A DNA stretch of 38,155 nucleotides from Phycisphaerae bacterium (GTDB lineage: Bacteria > Planctomycetota > Phycisphaerae > Phycisphaerales > SM1A02), in the NCBI GenBank assembly GCA_002709755.1, contig PAQN01000028.1, forward strand, positions 4,180-42,334, read 5' to 3'. Below the pieces are notes generated by a model, which saw only the letters and a program-made list of their open reading frames with translations, made no database searches and was not told where the DNA came from. The first letter of the stretch is position 1. Every line of letters starts with the position of its first letter. The position numbers were made by a program, and so were the translations under genes. This document shows, piece after piece, positions 23,674 through 33,349 of this stretch.

Positions 23674-24195
23674 TCAGGGTGCGTTCTTCGTCACGCTCCT
23701 CTTCGTCGGTCTGCGTTCGAAGAGAACCGTCGGTTCCTCTCCCGGTGCGTCCGGGTCCTTCTCTCCGATGTATGTGAATTCGAGCACGTTGAGAATTCTC
23801 AAGGCGGCGTAGTTCGATCTGGGCGGTGTGGCGATCAGTCGCTCCCGGCCCGATTCCTCGAGTTTCTTGATCGCTCCGGCCACGAGTTCGATGCCGAGGT
23901 CGTTGCCTCGATGCTTCGGATCGAGCCAGACGAAGAGTCTCTGTTCATCCTCCTGAAACGGATCGTCTCCCACGATCGCTCCGAAGAGGTCGTCCATGAC
24001 ACGGATGCGCCACAGTTTCTGGCCTCTTCCGAGCGCATCGATGATGACGCGCTCGATTTCGCCCATGTTCCTCGGTGCGACGTGTCCCGAGGCACTGAGT
24101 CCTTCGGGATCGGACGCGAGTTTCTCCGCGACGACTCTGCAATCGGTGTTGGTGATCGCGAACAGCTCTGGTGTGGGGATGTTTGAATCGTCCAT
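23674..24195 (-). CDS. GNAT-family N-acetyltransferase
   Basis: This encodes 173 residues; AAGG lies 8 nt before the ATG. The fold matches the GNAT superfamily of acetyl-CoA-dependent acyltransferases: strands near LWRIRVMDDLFGAIVG and RLFVWLDPKHRGNDLGIELV, the latter being the acetyl-CoA pyrophosphate loop (R-G-x-D-L-G, slightly off the Q/R-x-x-G-x-G/A consensus), then a helix and NYAALRILNVLEFTYIGEK, the usual 'N..a...yeklGF' ending. The substrate is not evident. It is the last gene of a minus-strand run, 14 nt after the acetylesterase. Confidence 0.75.
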   Translation of the reverse strand: MDDSNIPTPELFAITNTDCRVVAEKLASDPEGLSASGHVAPRNMGEIERVIIDALGRGQKLWRIRVMDDLFGAIVGDDPFQEDEQRLFVWLDPKHRGNDLGIELVAGAIKKLEESGRERLIATPPRSNYAALRILNVLEFTYIGEKDPDAPGEEPTVLFERRPTKRSVTKNAP

Positions 24196-24209
24196 GATGT
24201 CAACCTTTT

Positions 24210-26315
24210 TCAGTTCTTCGATTCGACCGGGATCTTGAATGGTGATGCTGGAAGACCCGACGAATTCATGACGTTCGCACGGACCGGGTTGTCCTGCCAG
24301 CCGTAACTGACAACACGTGGGACCCGCACTTCATTCGATGACACTACGACCCGGTTCAGACTCCTGATGAAACGGGCTTCAGCCCAGTGAAACACCCCGT
24401 CATCACCTGCCACGGCGAATCCGTCGGGGATGCGCCAGTCTCCGGCGAATTCGGGTGAATCGGCCATCCGGTCGGTACGGGGAACGGTCATTCCGCCTTC
24501 CGCATGATCGAAGGTGATGGTGACCGTGTTTCCTTCGGCGACCGCCTTCAAGGCGATCGGTCCGCTGGAAGCGAAGGATTCCATGCCGTACACGTCATGC
24601 AGCGCCCACCATCCAAGCCGTTCTCCGACGGGTTTCTTCCTTCGAGGATGTATGTCGTCCGCATCGCCCACATCCGTGGTCACGGCCAGTCCCGTTCCAG
24701 GAACGTTCCTGAATGCATGAAGTTGCGCATCCCGCAGATGGGCCCATCCACCCTGATCGGGATCGTCCGATGCCTGTTTGAATGCGGCGAGTTGGACGAT
24801 TCCAAAGGCGAGATGAGAACCGAAATCCTCGCGCCATGATTCGATCAGAAGCGGAAGCAGTTCTCGATATTCATCCGCCTCTCCCGAGTTGGATTCGCCC
24901 TGGTACCAGATCGCCCCTCGCACGCCGTAGGGGACGAATGGAGCGATCATGGCATCATGCAGCGTTCCCGGGGACTGTGGTGTCATGCCCGGCCTTCTCA
25001 TCGTCTCGTCCTCGAGGTTGGTGGTGAGCGTGCTTGCCACGCCTGTCTTCCAGCGCCAGCGTCCGCTGAGATCGATTCCTTCGATGTCCTCGCCCCTTGG
25101 TGTGAGGGCCATGGATGGTCCGGTGAATCCACCTGCGCCATGCGGATCCATGACGCAGACGACGATCGTCACGCTGCCTTGTCCCACGATGTCCGGGTCG
25201 ACTTCATAGGTTCGGATCGCGTCGTGACGGTTCGTGAGACTGCCGACCAGTGCACCGTTCACATAGGTCCTGTCGGAATCGTCTATTCGTCCGAGCTCAA
25301 GGGTAAGCGTCTTGTCGCGCCATGAACGGGGAATCTCGACGGTCTTTCTGAACCAGACCGTTCCATCGAAACTCGCCATGTCGGCTTCCGCACCTTCCCA
25401 TTCACGAGGAAGTTCCATGGTCTTCCAGCCTTCGTCCTCGAATGCCGGATCCATCCAGCCCGCCGTGTTCCCGGGGTCGCTCTCCATGATTCTGGCCCAG
25501 TAGGATTCGGCCTTGTTTCTCCGTCTTTTCGCGATCACCTCGCGTCTCTTCACGAGATCGTCCGCACTGATCGTGTCGTAGGCGGCGATCTCGTTCTGAA
25601 GCGCGATGGTTCTCTCGGAGAACGACGGATGCGCCGCGAGGTCCGCGCGTTCGATCCATGGCTCGATGCGGGTGCCGCCCCAGTTCGTCGAGATCAGACC
25701 CACCGGCACGTCGAGTTCGTTCTGAAGCGTCTCTGCGAAGAAGATGCCGACGGCCGACCAGTTGCCCACCGTTCGTTCGCTGCAGACCTCCCATCGAGCG
25801 TCGATGTCGTCCTGAGGCTCGGTCGCCAGAACATGCGGCGCCTTGATCAACCGGATGCGATCGTCCGCGAGCGTGCGCTTGTCACCTCCCGCGTCGCCGA
25901 TCTGGTCGATCGTCCACTCCATGTTCGACTGTCCGCCGCAGATCCAGACCTCTCCCACCAGGACGTCTTCGAATGTCATCGTGTCCCTGGGGGTCTTCGG
26001 CCTGGCTTCGTCGTATTCCGCGACCGTCAACGTCCAGTTCACAGTGGTGTTCGAGACTTCGGGAAGCTCGGCCGTCCATCGTCCTTCGGCATCGGCAGTG
26101 GCATAGGCCTCCACGAAAATCGGAGGACCGGATTTCGTCTGCTTCAGACTCACGGCGATGCGGCTTCCGGGCTCCGCCCATCCCCAGACCTGGATCGGCA
26201 TGTCCCGCTGCACCACCATGTGATCGGAAAAGACCGATGGTAGTCTCACTTCGGCATGAATCGTCGTGGTCAGCGCGGCCACGCAGGCCGCCACGAAAGC
26301 TGTTGATCTGCTCAT
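24210..26315 (-). CDS. Sialate O-acetylesterase-type SGNH hydrolase
   Basis: This encodes 701 residues from the ATG at 26315, which directly opens the signal peptide (MSRSTAFVAACVAALTTTIHA). The family removes O-acetyl groups from sialic acids or acetylated glycans in the periplasm. The N-terminal beta domain contains LPSVFSDHMVVQRDMPI and VWGWAEPGSRI. The SGNH core has EVWICGGQSNMEW (nucleophile Ser130), GLISTNWGGTRIEPWI and, near the end, GDADDIHPRRK with the D-x-x-H pair Asp553/His556. A carbohydrate-binding-like beta domain (about residues 265-410, TVWFRKTVEIP...TYVNGALVGS) is inserted before the second half of the core (GAIWYQGESNSGEADEY). This is the full domain set of large bacterial enzymes. 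It follows the M14 peptidase by 51 nt. Confidence 0.93.
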   Translation of the reverse strand: MSRSTAFVAACVAALTTTIHAEVRLPSVFSDHMVVQRDMPIQVWGWAEPGSRIAVSLKQTKSGPPIFVEAYATADAEGRWTAELPEVSNTTVNWTLTVAEYDEARPKTPRDTMTFEDVLVGEVWICGGQSNMEWTIDQIGDAGGDKRTLADDRIRLIKAPHVLATEPQDDIDARWEVCSERTVGNWSAVGIFFAETLQNELDVPVGLISTNWGGTRIEPWIERADLAAHPSFSERTIALQNEIAAYDTISADDLVKRREVIAKRRRNKAESYWARIMESDPGNTAGWMDPAFEDEGWKTMELPREWEGAEADMASFDGTVWFRKTVEIPRSWRDKTLTLELGRIDDSDRTYVNGALVGSLTNRHDAIRTYEVDPDIVGQGSVTIVVCVMDPHGAGGFTGPSMALTPRGEDIEGIDLSGRWRWKTGVASTLTTNLEDETMRRPGMTPQSPGTLHDAMIAPFVPYGVRGAIWYQGESNSGEADEYRELLPLLIESWREDFGSHLAFGIVQLAAFKQASDDPDQGGWAHLRDAQLHAFRNVPGTGLAVTTDVGDADDIHPRRKKPVGERLGWWALHDVYGMESFASSGPIALKAVAEGNTVTITFDHAEGGMTVPRTDRMADSPEFAGDWRIPDGFAVAGDDGVFHWAEARFIRSLNRVVVSSNEVRVPRVVSYGWQDNPVRANVMNSSGLPASPFKIPVESKN

Positions 26316-26366
26316 GTCATCAGTATGACACAAACCTCATCGCCGTCACCCCTCTTCGGGAGCGAA

Positions 26367-28712
26367 TCAATTCGTCCAGCTCGCAAGCAGCAGTGCGAGA
26401 TCGTCTCCAAGCACCGTGCCGTCACCGTTGATGTCCTCCGGACAGCCCTGGCAGTTCGTGCCCCATTTGGCCAGGAGTGCGGCGAGATCGGTTCCGTTGA
26501 CGAAGCCGTCGTTGTTGATGTCGGCGGGGTTGCCGCCCGGGCAACCCGCGGTCGTGATTCTGATGGCATCGACTCCCGCTTCGACCACCGATCCGGGCGC
26601 GTCGTCGGATGCCGTGAACCGCAGACGCAGTCCGCTGGTCACCGTGACGAAATCGCTGATCAGGAAACTCTCCTGCGACCAGCCGGTCTGGGCGCTGTTT
26701 CCATTGCTTCTCGAGAAGAGAGGGCTCCAGCTGGCGCCAGCGTCTCCCGAGATATCGACCACGAACACGTCGTCGTATTCGGTGTTGTTCGCGCTCGTGT
26801 TGTCGTACCACCACGAGAACCCGACCGAAGCCGAGGCGTTGGTCACCTCGTAGATCGGAGAGGTCAACTGCGTGGCGCCGCCGTCGATGTCGAACTCGCA
26901 TCCGAAGCTCGAGTTGCCGTTTCCAGTCACCCAGCAGCTGCCGCTGCCGTCGCTGTCGGCTCCGGGTGCACTGCAATCGTCCACCGAGATGGAGTCGTTG
27001 CTCGGCACGCCTCGTTCCCAACCTCCGGCGCTCAGTGAGCCATCATTGACGACGTTCCAGCCCAGGTCGCTCTCGAGATCATCCTCGACCAGGACCGTGA
27101 CATCCGTCGCGGACGTGGTGAGAACGCTCCCATCCTGCGGCCACATGAACATGTCGCCGCCGGAGTCGGTGATTCTCAGAGTCGCCGAGAGTGTCTCCCC
27201 GCAGTCGAGTACGGGCAGGGCGCCGCTCCAGCGGCCCAGTCCCTGATCGCTGAGTGCGACCGCCGGGGCGCTTTGGGGGATGATCTCCACGTTCGTGATC
27301 TGCGCGTTTCGGTTCCAGGTGGGCGCGACGTCGACCGTGATTCCCGTGGTCGCTCCCGAGTCGACGACCTCCGGCCATCCGCCGGACACGACGACGAAGA
27401 CACGATCTCGCACCGATTCCGCGAGCACCTTGAACGCCAGGAACATCTCGCTTCCCGTGGGCGCGATCTGGTCCGCGGGGAGAATGAAGCCGAACTGACC
27501 GGTGTCGCGCAGTTCGGGCGTGTACGAGAGCGTGTTCGCCGCGTCGTACGACCAGTCATCGGACACGCCCGAGGCCACGTAGAGCGCGTGGGCGGGTTCC
27601 GCGATGTAGATCCTGCCGTCGTAGCTCTCGATCGCCTCCACCATGTTGATGCCGACGGTTGCGAGGACCGTGCCCTCGGAACCCGGCGGGATCGATTCCT
27701 CGTATCCGTACGGATAGAGCATGAGCTGTGAATACGAATGAACGTCCACGTGCGCGGAAATGGTCGGCCTGCTCAGGATGTAGTCCCGCAGAGCTCTTGT
27801 CTCAGGTTCGCTGAACGCCGAGGCGCCCCGGTAGATGTCCGAGTTCGTGCTGCCGCTCGAACCCGGGCCGCCCCAGTTCGAATCGAAGTTTCGATTCCAG
27901 TCGACACCGAAGGTGCCGTCGCCATTGTTGCGTCTGTTCTTGCGCCAGAGTCGATTCTGATCCCAGGCGTAGGTGTACCCATCGGGATTGATCACTGGAA
28001 GGATGTGCCAGCGGATGTCCTGAAGAATGCCAGTGACCTGCGCATCGGTTCCGTAGCCTTCGAGCAGTGAGTTCACCAACCAGCAGACCGTCATCGGTGA
28101 GATCCATTCACGTGAGTGCGCCATGCCGTTGACACAGATCCCGCGTTTCTCCACGTCGCCCGGCGCCGTGATCTCATACGCCCAGATGGCTCGCCCCTCG
28201 ATCGAGGTCCCCGCCTGAGTCTTGCTGATCAACGTCGGATACTGCTCGATCAGGATGTCGAACCAGGCGTTGATCTCCTCGACTCTTCTGTAGTCATCGA
28301 AGAAATCCGCGCCACCAGCGAGCCCTCCGGATTCGGCGCCCGGAATCCAGACATGGTCCGCATGCCACGCGTTCTCACGGTCGATCAGGGCCTGGACGTC
28401 TGGAATCAGAAGTTCATAGGCGACACCGCTCTTCTCCAGAGCGGCCATGCGTTCCGGCGGGATTCTGAAATCGAGGCTTCCCAGTCCCATCGATTCGCTC
28501 CAGCAGTCCGGAGAGACCGCCAGCATGGTCCGCAGATCCCTGATGGTCTTGATCTCCGCCCGCACGACGGCATGGCCTTCGAATCGTTCCGGTCCTGCGG
28601 ATTCGTTCTCATCCTGAGCCAGCGCGCCGGCGCTCGTGGTGGCCAGTGCGATCGCGCAGGTGGTCCCAGGCAGACAGCGTCGAAGTCGGTTGATCCATCC
28701 CTTGTGATGCAT
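26367..28712 (-). CDS. Secreted M14 zinc carboxypeptidase with C-terminal dockerin-like module
   Basis: This encodes 781 residues from the ATG at 28712 (AAAGG 8 nt upstream), which opens a signal peptide ending in AGALAQ. After a pro-region-like part (residues 40-110) the M14 catalytic domain has the zinc ligands His199-x-x-Glu202 (MAHSREW) and His325 (VDVHSYSQ), the substrate Arg in NRNF (about 274) and the catalytic Glu400 (TPELRDTG). Residues about 440-710 form beta domains, the last resembling a laminin/MAM-like jelly roll (FSWWYDNTSANNTEYDDVF). The final 60 residues carry two EF-like loops, DINNDGFVNGTDL and DINGDGTVLGDDL, each followed by a Trp-bearing helix (LLAKWG, LLASW). This is the Phycisphaerae-style dockerin-like tail, probably for cell-surface attachment. 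Confidence 0.93.
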   Translation of the reverse strand: MHHKGWINRLRRCLPGTTCAIALATTSAGALAQDENESAGPERFEGHAVVRAEIKTIRDLRTMLAVSPDCWSESMGLGSLDFRIPPERMAALEKSGVAYELLIPDVQALIDRENAWHADHVWIPGAESGGLAGGADFFDDYRRVEEINAWFDILIEQYPTLISKTQAGTSIEGRAIWAYEITAPGDVEKRGICVNGMAHSREWISPMTVCWLVNSLLEGYGTDAQVTGILQDIRWHILPVINPDGYTYAWDQNRLWRKNRRNNGDGTFGVDWNRNFDSNWGGPGSSGSTNSDIYRGASAFSEPETRALRDYILSRPTISAHVDVHSYSQLMLYPYGYEESIPPGSEGTVLATVGINMVEAIESYDGRIYIAEPAHALYVASGVSDDWSYDAANTLSYTPELRDTGQFGFILPADQIAPTGSEMFLAFKVLAESVRDRVFVVVSGGWPEVVDSGATTGITVDVAPTWNRNAQITNVEIIPQSAPAVALSDQGLGRWSGALPVLDCGETLSATLRITDSGGDMFMWPQDGSVLTTSATDVTVLVEDDLESDLGWNVVNDGSLSAGGWERGVPSNDSISVDDCSAPGADSDGSGSCWVTGNGNSSFGCEFDIDGGATQLTSPIYEVTNASASVGFSWWYDNTSANNTEYDDVFVVDISGDAGASWSPLFSRSNGNSAQTGWSQESFLISDFVTVTSGLRLRFTASDDAPGSVVEAGVDAIRITTAGCPGGNPADINNDGFVNGTDLAALLAKWGTNCQGCPEDINGDGTVLGDDLALLLASWTN

Positions 28713-28909
28713 GGTGGGGTGCCTTTCATGGTTCGCCCAGCCGCTTTCGGTTTCATTTCGAGCTCGATATCGTGGTCTGCAGGCGATGTGGGGTTCTTCA
28801 TGATCCGCCGAAAAACCCCCCGGGGCAACTGTTTTGCCTCGAATCCGATCAATGAAACCCACATGATGGACTCTTGCCCGCCCCGTGACCCCCCGATAGC
28901 CTCGGAGAC

Positions 28910-31189
28910 ATGCCTGTCTGCTCCCTGATTCTGGCGATCTGCCTTTCCGGCGTCGATGATCGACTCCGGGGCTTCGTCGAGCACTGGTGTCTCGACTGCC
29001 ATCAGGGAACCGGGGCCAAGGCCGATCTGGACCTCGGCGTGCTTCTCGATCGCATCGAGCAGGGCGAGCGTCCCGATTCGCTCTGGCGGATGCTGACGCG
29101 TCTCGAACGGGGTGACATGCCTCCGCCCGATTGGGATCAGCCCCCACGCCAGTCCGTCCAGTCCGTCATCGGTGAACTGCATGCGATGAGAGCCCGCCTG
29201 TCCGAGGGTCCCTCGCCACGCACCATCGCGCGGCGATTGAATCGTTTCGAGTACGCGAACACCGTGAGGGATCTCATCGGTGTGGAGATCGATCCGGTTC
29301 AGTCTCTGCCGGTCGACGAGATAGGTTCCGGTTTCGACAACAGTGGCGACGTGCTCTCCGTCAATCCGCTTCTTCTCGAGAAGTATCTCCTGCTGGCGGA
29401 GACCATCACCCGGCGGGCGCTGCCACGCCCGGGTGAACTCAACTCCGAAGCCGTTCGGTACGAGGGGAATCGGTTCGACGCCTCCGGCAAGGTCCGTGCG
29501 CGAGGATCGAGCTGGTTCTTCACTTCGCGCGGCCGGGTCGAAGTGGCGCTGGATGTCCCGGTCTCGGGGGATTATCTCCTGCGTCTTCGCTGTGCTGCCG
29601 ATCAGGCCGGCCCCGACAATGCACGATTCGTGGTTCGACTCGGGTCCCGCGTGGTGGGGCGGTTCGAGGTGGACGCACCCGATCGAACGCCGGCGGACTT
29701 CGAGATTCCGCTCTCTCTCGATTCCGGCCCGGCACGGTGTTCCGTCTCCTTCGTCAACGATTATTTCGATCCCGACGCCTCCGATCCCTCCGAGCGCGAT
29801 CGGAATCTCTCACTCGAGTGGATCGATCTGGTCGGTCCGATTCGTGCCGCCTATCCCTCATCCTTTCAGAGGCGGATGGCCGCGGAACATGGCACGCCCC
29901 AGTCACCCCGGGCGCTTCGTGCCTGGCTGGTGGACCTCCTGACCCGTGCCTGGAGAAGAGATCCCCGGCCGGGTGAAGTCGATGCCCTTCACGCGCTGGC
30001 GCTTCGCGAAGACGGCACATGGAACCGTGTCGAGATCGCCCTGACGGCATTGCTCGTCCATCCCAATTTTCTCTTTCGCATCGAGCCCGAAGGCATAGAG
30101 CCCGGGTCATCCGGCTCATCGGTCGAACGACCGCTCACCGGCTTCGAGATCGCTTCCCGTTTGTCCTATTTTCTCTGGTCGAGCATGCCGGATGAATCCC
30201 TGATGAGCGCCGCGCGCGATGGTCGGCTCGAGACCGCGGCCGGTCGAGCGGAACAGATCGAGCGCATGCTGGAGTCACCCAAGAGCGAGGCATTGTCGAG
30301 ACACTTCGCCACTCAGTGGCTGCAGATACGAACGCTCGATCAGAGACTTCCTGCTGCCGATCTGTTTCCCGAGGTCGAACCCGAACTGCTGTCGTCCATG
30401 GATCTGGAGACCCGGCGTTTCTTCGACGAACTTCTTCGAGAGGATCTTCCCGTCGACCGTCTTCTCGACGCCGACTGGAGCTGGCTCGATGAACGACTCG
30501 CTCGTCACTACGGCATCGAGGGAGTGACCGGCGACGCCTTTCGAAAGGTCTTCGTCGATCCGCCTTCCGATGGTGCTGGTCTTCTGCGCCACGGCAGCAT
30601 CCTGCTCGCCACCAGCAATCCCACGCGCACGTCACCGGTCAAGCGGGGGAAGTGGGTGCTCGAGGCGCTCCTCGACGATGCTCCGCCACCTCCGCCGCCT
30701 GGAATCTCCGGCTTGCCGGAGGATGGTGAGGTCGCACCCGACGCCACGCTTCGGGAGCTTCTGGAACGGCACCGAGCCGATCCGAACTGCGCGGCATGCC
30801 ACATACGAATGGACGCACTCGGTTTCGCGCTTGAATCATTCGACGCCGTGGGTCGTCAGCGTCGGGTCGATGGTCTTGGTCGGCCCATCGATGATCGCGG
30901 TGAACTGCCCGACGGAACGATCATCGAGGGTGCCTCCGGAATTCGTGACGCACTGCTGCAGGGCGAGACCCGCGCCGAATTCATGCGTTCTCTGGCACGA
31001 CACCTCGCAACCTACGCCCTTGGTCGCGGTCTCGATCCTCGAGACGACGAGGTGATCGATCGGATCAGCGAATCATTCATGAAAACCCCGACACTCCGCA
31101 GCCTGATCCACGAAATCGTCGAGAGTCGACTTTTCCTGTATCGCCCATCCTCAGTTGATGCGATGATCGAACTCAGGAGCACGGATTGA
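28910..31189 (+). CDS. Planctomycete DUF1592/DUF1588 cytochrome-like protein
   Basis: This encodes 759 residues with a short signal (MPVCSLILAICLSG). Domain order is that of planctomycete-specific proteins: a cytochrome c-like heme site CLDCH (Cys27-Cys30-His31); DUF1587 (RRLNRFEYANTVRDLIG, about 106-165); a carbohydrate-binding-like beta domain (about 190-300); DUF1595 (AWRRDPRPGEVDALHAL, about 340-400); DUF1592 (GFEIASRLSYFLWSSMPDE, about 405-530); DUF1588 with NPTRTSPVKRGKWVLEALL and a second CAACH motif (Cys627-Cys630-His631); and DUF1585 (HLATYALGRGLDPRDDEV). Function is unproven; family context points to periplasmic electron transfer with sugar or polymer breakdown. The stop overlaps the start of the DUF1552 gene (TGATG). 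Confidence 0.93.
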   Translation: MPVCSLILAICLSGVDDRLRGFVEHWCLDCHQGTGAKADLDLGVLLDRIEQGERPDSLWRMLTRLERGDMPPPDWDQPPRQSVQSVIGELHAMRARLSEGPSPRTIARRLNRFEYANTVRDLIGVEIDPVQSLPVDEIGSGFDNSGDVLSVNPLLLEKYLLLAETITRRALPRPGELNSEAVRYEGNRFDASGKVRARGSSWFFTSRGRVEVALDVPVSGDYLLRLRCAADQAGPDNARFVVRLGSRVVGRFEVDAPDRTPADFEIPLSLDSGPARCSVSFVNDYFDPDASDPSERDRNLSLEWIDLVGPIRAAYPSSFQRRMAAEHGTPQSPRALRAWLVDLLTRAWRRDPRPGEVDALHALALREDGTWNRVEIALTALLVHPNFLFRIEPEGIEPGSSGSSVERPLTGFEIASRLSYFLWSSMPDESLMSAARDGRLETAAGRAEQIERMLESPKSEALSRHFATQWLQIRTLDQRLPAADLFPEVEPELLSSMDLETRRFFDELLREDLPVDRLLDADWSWLDERLARHYGIEGVTGDAFRKVFVDPPSDGAGLLRHGSILLATSNPTRTSPVKRGKWVLEALLDDAPPPPPPGISGLPEDGEVAPDATLRELLERHRADPNCAACHIRMDALGFALESFDAVGRQRRVDGLGRPIDDRGELPDGTIIEGASGIRDALLQGETRAEFMRSLARHLATYALGRGLDPRDDEVIDRISESFMKTPTLRSLIHEIVESRLFLYRPSSVDAMIELRSTD

Positions 31190-32562
31190 TGCGAACGCCC
31201 GGACGACAACTCGATCGAAGAACCATGCTTCGCGGCATGGGCACCGCCATGTCCCTGCCCTGGCTCGAGGCCATGGTGCCCGGTGGGCTCTCACGAGTCG
31301 GATCGTCCGCGCTCGCAGGCTCGAGCAACTCGACGACTCCTCTGCGCACCGCCTTCGTCTTCATTCCGAATGGAGTCGATCCCGAGGTCTGGCATCCCAT
31401 CGGGGAAGGTCGTGACTATCAGCTCTCCTCGTCGCTCGCACCTCTGGAGCCGCTGCGTGAGAAGTTCAGCGTGCTGTCGGGTCTGGCCCATCACAACGCG
31501 AAGGCGCTTGGGGACGGTCCCGGCGACCATGCCAGATCGGCCGCCTGTTTTCTGACCGGAGCCCATCCCTACAAGACGGCGGGACGCGACATCCAGGTCG
31601 GGATCTCCGTAGACCAGGTGGCCGCCAACGCACTCGGCGGTCGCACGCATCTTCCATCACTCGAACTCGGCTGCGAACCCGCGCTTCAATCCGGCAACTG
31701 CGACTCGGGATATTCCTGCGCCTACAGCGCGAACATCTCCTGGCGCACCAGCCGGCAACCGAATCTCAAGGAGATCCGGCCTCGGGAGGTCTTCGAGCGA
31801 CTCTTCGGTTTCGGCCCCGCTCAGGAGACCGAACGCGCCCGCGCCCGGCGCATGCGGACCCGTCGGTCCATCCTGGATTTCGTCAGCTCGGATGCTCGTC
31901 GTCTCGATGCCACGCTCGGCGTCGAGGATCGACATCGCATGGATGAATATCGAGAGAGCGTCCGAGCCGTGGAGAAACGCATCGAGATGATCGAGCGGGC
32001 GACGTTCGACCCCGAGGCGTTCCACTCCATCCGACCGGTGCAAGGCGTGCCCGCCGACTACCGTGAGCATGTCGGCCTGATGAACGACATGCTGGTCCTC
32101 GCCTTTCGGCTCGACCAGACCCGCATCGCGAGTTTCATGCTCGCCAACGAGGGCTCCAATCGGAAGTTCCCTTCGATCGGCGTCTCCGAAGGTCATCATC
32201 ATCTGTCCCATCACAAGGGCGACCTTGCGATGATCGAGAAGATCCGCGCCATCAACCGTTTTCAGAGCGAGATGCTTCTCGACCTGCTCGGCAAACTGGA
32301 TTCGGTCGAGGAGCGGGGGGGGACTCTTCTGGACAATTCGATGATCCTCTACGGCAGCGCCATCGCCGATGGCAATCGTCACAACCATGATGATCTGCCG
32401 TTGATTCTCGCCGGCGGCGGAGGGGGTTCACTCAGACCGGGGCGTCATGTCAGATACGAATCCGGCACGCCGCTTTCGAACCTCTACGTCTCGATGTTGC
32501 AGCGAATGGGTCTCGAGACCGATCGATTCGGAGATTCCAACGGGGTTCTCACCGGCATCTGA
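31189..32562 (+). CDS. DUF1552 protein, Tat-exported
   Basis: This encodes 457 residues; its ATG overlaps the upstream TGA by one base. The N-terminus has a twin-arginine motif (LDRRTMLRGMG) and a hydrophobic stretch. The DUF1552 core contains RTAFVFIPNGVDPEVW, LSGLAHHNAKALGDGPGDHARSAA, CEPALQSGNCDSGYSCAYS, EGHHHLSHHKGDLAMIEKI and LYGSAIADGNRHNHDDLP. The many conserved His/Asp residues resemble the sulfatase/phosphatase-like DUF1501 group, suggesting a metal-dependent hydrolase in the periplasm. It is habitually encoded with DUF1592/DUF1588 proteins in Planctomycetota, as here. Confidence 0.92.
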   Translation: MRTPGRQLDRRTMLRGMGTAMSLPWLEAMVPGGLSRVGSSALAGSSNSTTPLRTAFVFIPNGVDPEVWHPIGEGRDYQLSSSLAPLEPLREKFSVLSGLAHHNAKALGDGPGDHARSAACFLTGAHPYKTAGRDIQVGISVDQVAANALGGRTHLPSLELGCEPALQSGNCDSGYSCAYSANISWRTSRQPNLKEIRPREVFERLFGFGPAQETERARARRMRTRRSILDFVSSDARRLDATLGVEDRHRMDEYRESVRAVEKRIEMIERATFDPEAFHSIRPVQGVPADYREHVGLMNDMLVLAFRLDQTRIASFMLANEGSNRKFPSIGVSEGHHHLSHHKGDLAMIEKIRAINRFQSEMLLDLLGKLDSVEERGGTLLDNSMILYGSAIADGNRHNHDDLPLILAGGGGGSLRPGRHVRYESGTPLSNLYVSMLQRMGLETDRFGDSNGVLTGI

Positions 32563-32595
32563 CGTTGCGAGGGCCTCTGCGCTATCCTCAACGCC

Positions 32596-33330
32596 ATGAA
32601 GAACATTCCATCAATCGTTCTGGCTCTTTCGGTTCTCGGTCTTCTCGCGATGCGAGGGCAGGATGCGACACCCGTCACGCCCTCAGACGACCAGGCCGCT
32701 CCCGCGGTCGACGTCACGCCGCCCGCGGCGACTCGGCGTCCGATCTACGGTGAGACCGTCCAGCTCTTCAACGGCGAGAATCTCGACGACTGGACGGCGT
32801 TCTTCATCGGTGGTTCCACGGATCCCGCAGAAGCCTTCTTCGTGGAGGACGGCATTCTCAAGAGCAAGGGACTGCCCATCGGGTACATCCGGACGAAGCA
32901 GAAGTACACCTCCTACCACCTCGTGGCCGAGTGGCGGTTCGATGCGAAGAAGGGTGGGGGCAACAGCGGTCTGTTGATGCGCATCATCAGCGAGGACAAG
33001 GTCTGGCCTCGTTGCATCGAAGCGCAGCTTCATTCACGCAACGCCGGCGACATCTGGAACATCGAGGAGTTTCCGATGAAGACCGAGAGGTCACGCCAGA
33101 GCGGTCGACGAACCAAGAAGATCGCGCCCAGCAACGAGAAACCCCTCGGTGAATGGAATCGGTACGAGATCACCCTCGACGGCGAGTACCTTGAGTTGAA
33201 GGTGAACGGTCTGGTCCAGAACGTCGCGACCGGGTGCGGGGTCTTCGCCGGACCGATCGGACTCCAGTCGGAAGGTGTCTGGATCGAGGTGCGCAAGCTC
33301 GAGCTGCGACCGATCATCGGTCACGAATGA
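32596..33330 (+). CDS. DUF1080 family, 3-keto-disaccharide hydrolase-like
   Basis: This encodes 244 residues with an N-terminal hydrophobic signal (PSIVLALSVLGLLAM). After a Pro/Ala-rich linker the family fold (concanavalin-like jelly roll) begins with TVQLFNGENLDDWTAFF. Further signatures are VEDGILKSKGLPIGYIRT, YHLVAEWRFDAKKGGGNSGLLMRI, CIEAQLHSRNAGDIW, GEWNRYEITLDGEYLELKVNG and PIGLQSEGVWIEVRKLEL. Some family members cleave 3-keto-glycosides in bacterial sugar catabolism; others are uncharacterised. It lies 33 nt after the DUF1552 gene and 19 nt before the transporter, so it belongs to the same transcript. Confidence 0.92.
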   Translation: MKNIPSIVLALSVLGLLAMRGQDATPVTPSDDQAAPAVDVTPPAATRRPIYGETVQLFNGENLDDWTAFFIGGSTDPAEAFFVEDGILKSKGLPIGYIRTKQKYTSYHLVAEWRFDAKKGGGNSGLLMRIISEDKVWPRCIEAQLHSRNAGDIWNIEEFPMKTERSRQSGRRTKKIAPSNEKPLGEWNRYEITLDGEYLELKVNGLVQNVATGCGVFAGPIGLQSEGVWIEVRKLELRPIIGHE

Positions 33331-33349
33331 TCACGGGAGTTCTTCACTC

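Noticed and set aside
28116-28928. 270-residue plus-strand frame inside the carboxypeptidase region
   Set aside because: It is antisense to the M14 zinc-ligand region and carries no plausible domain.
28713-29147. Upstream extension of the M14 carboxypeptidase gene to 29147
   Set aside because: The extra 145 residues lie over the start of the DUF1592 gene and are Arg-rich without structure, while the ATG at 28712 opens a proper signal peptide.
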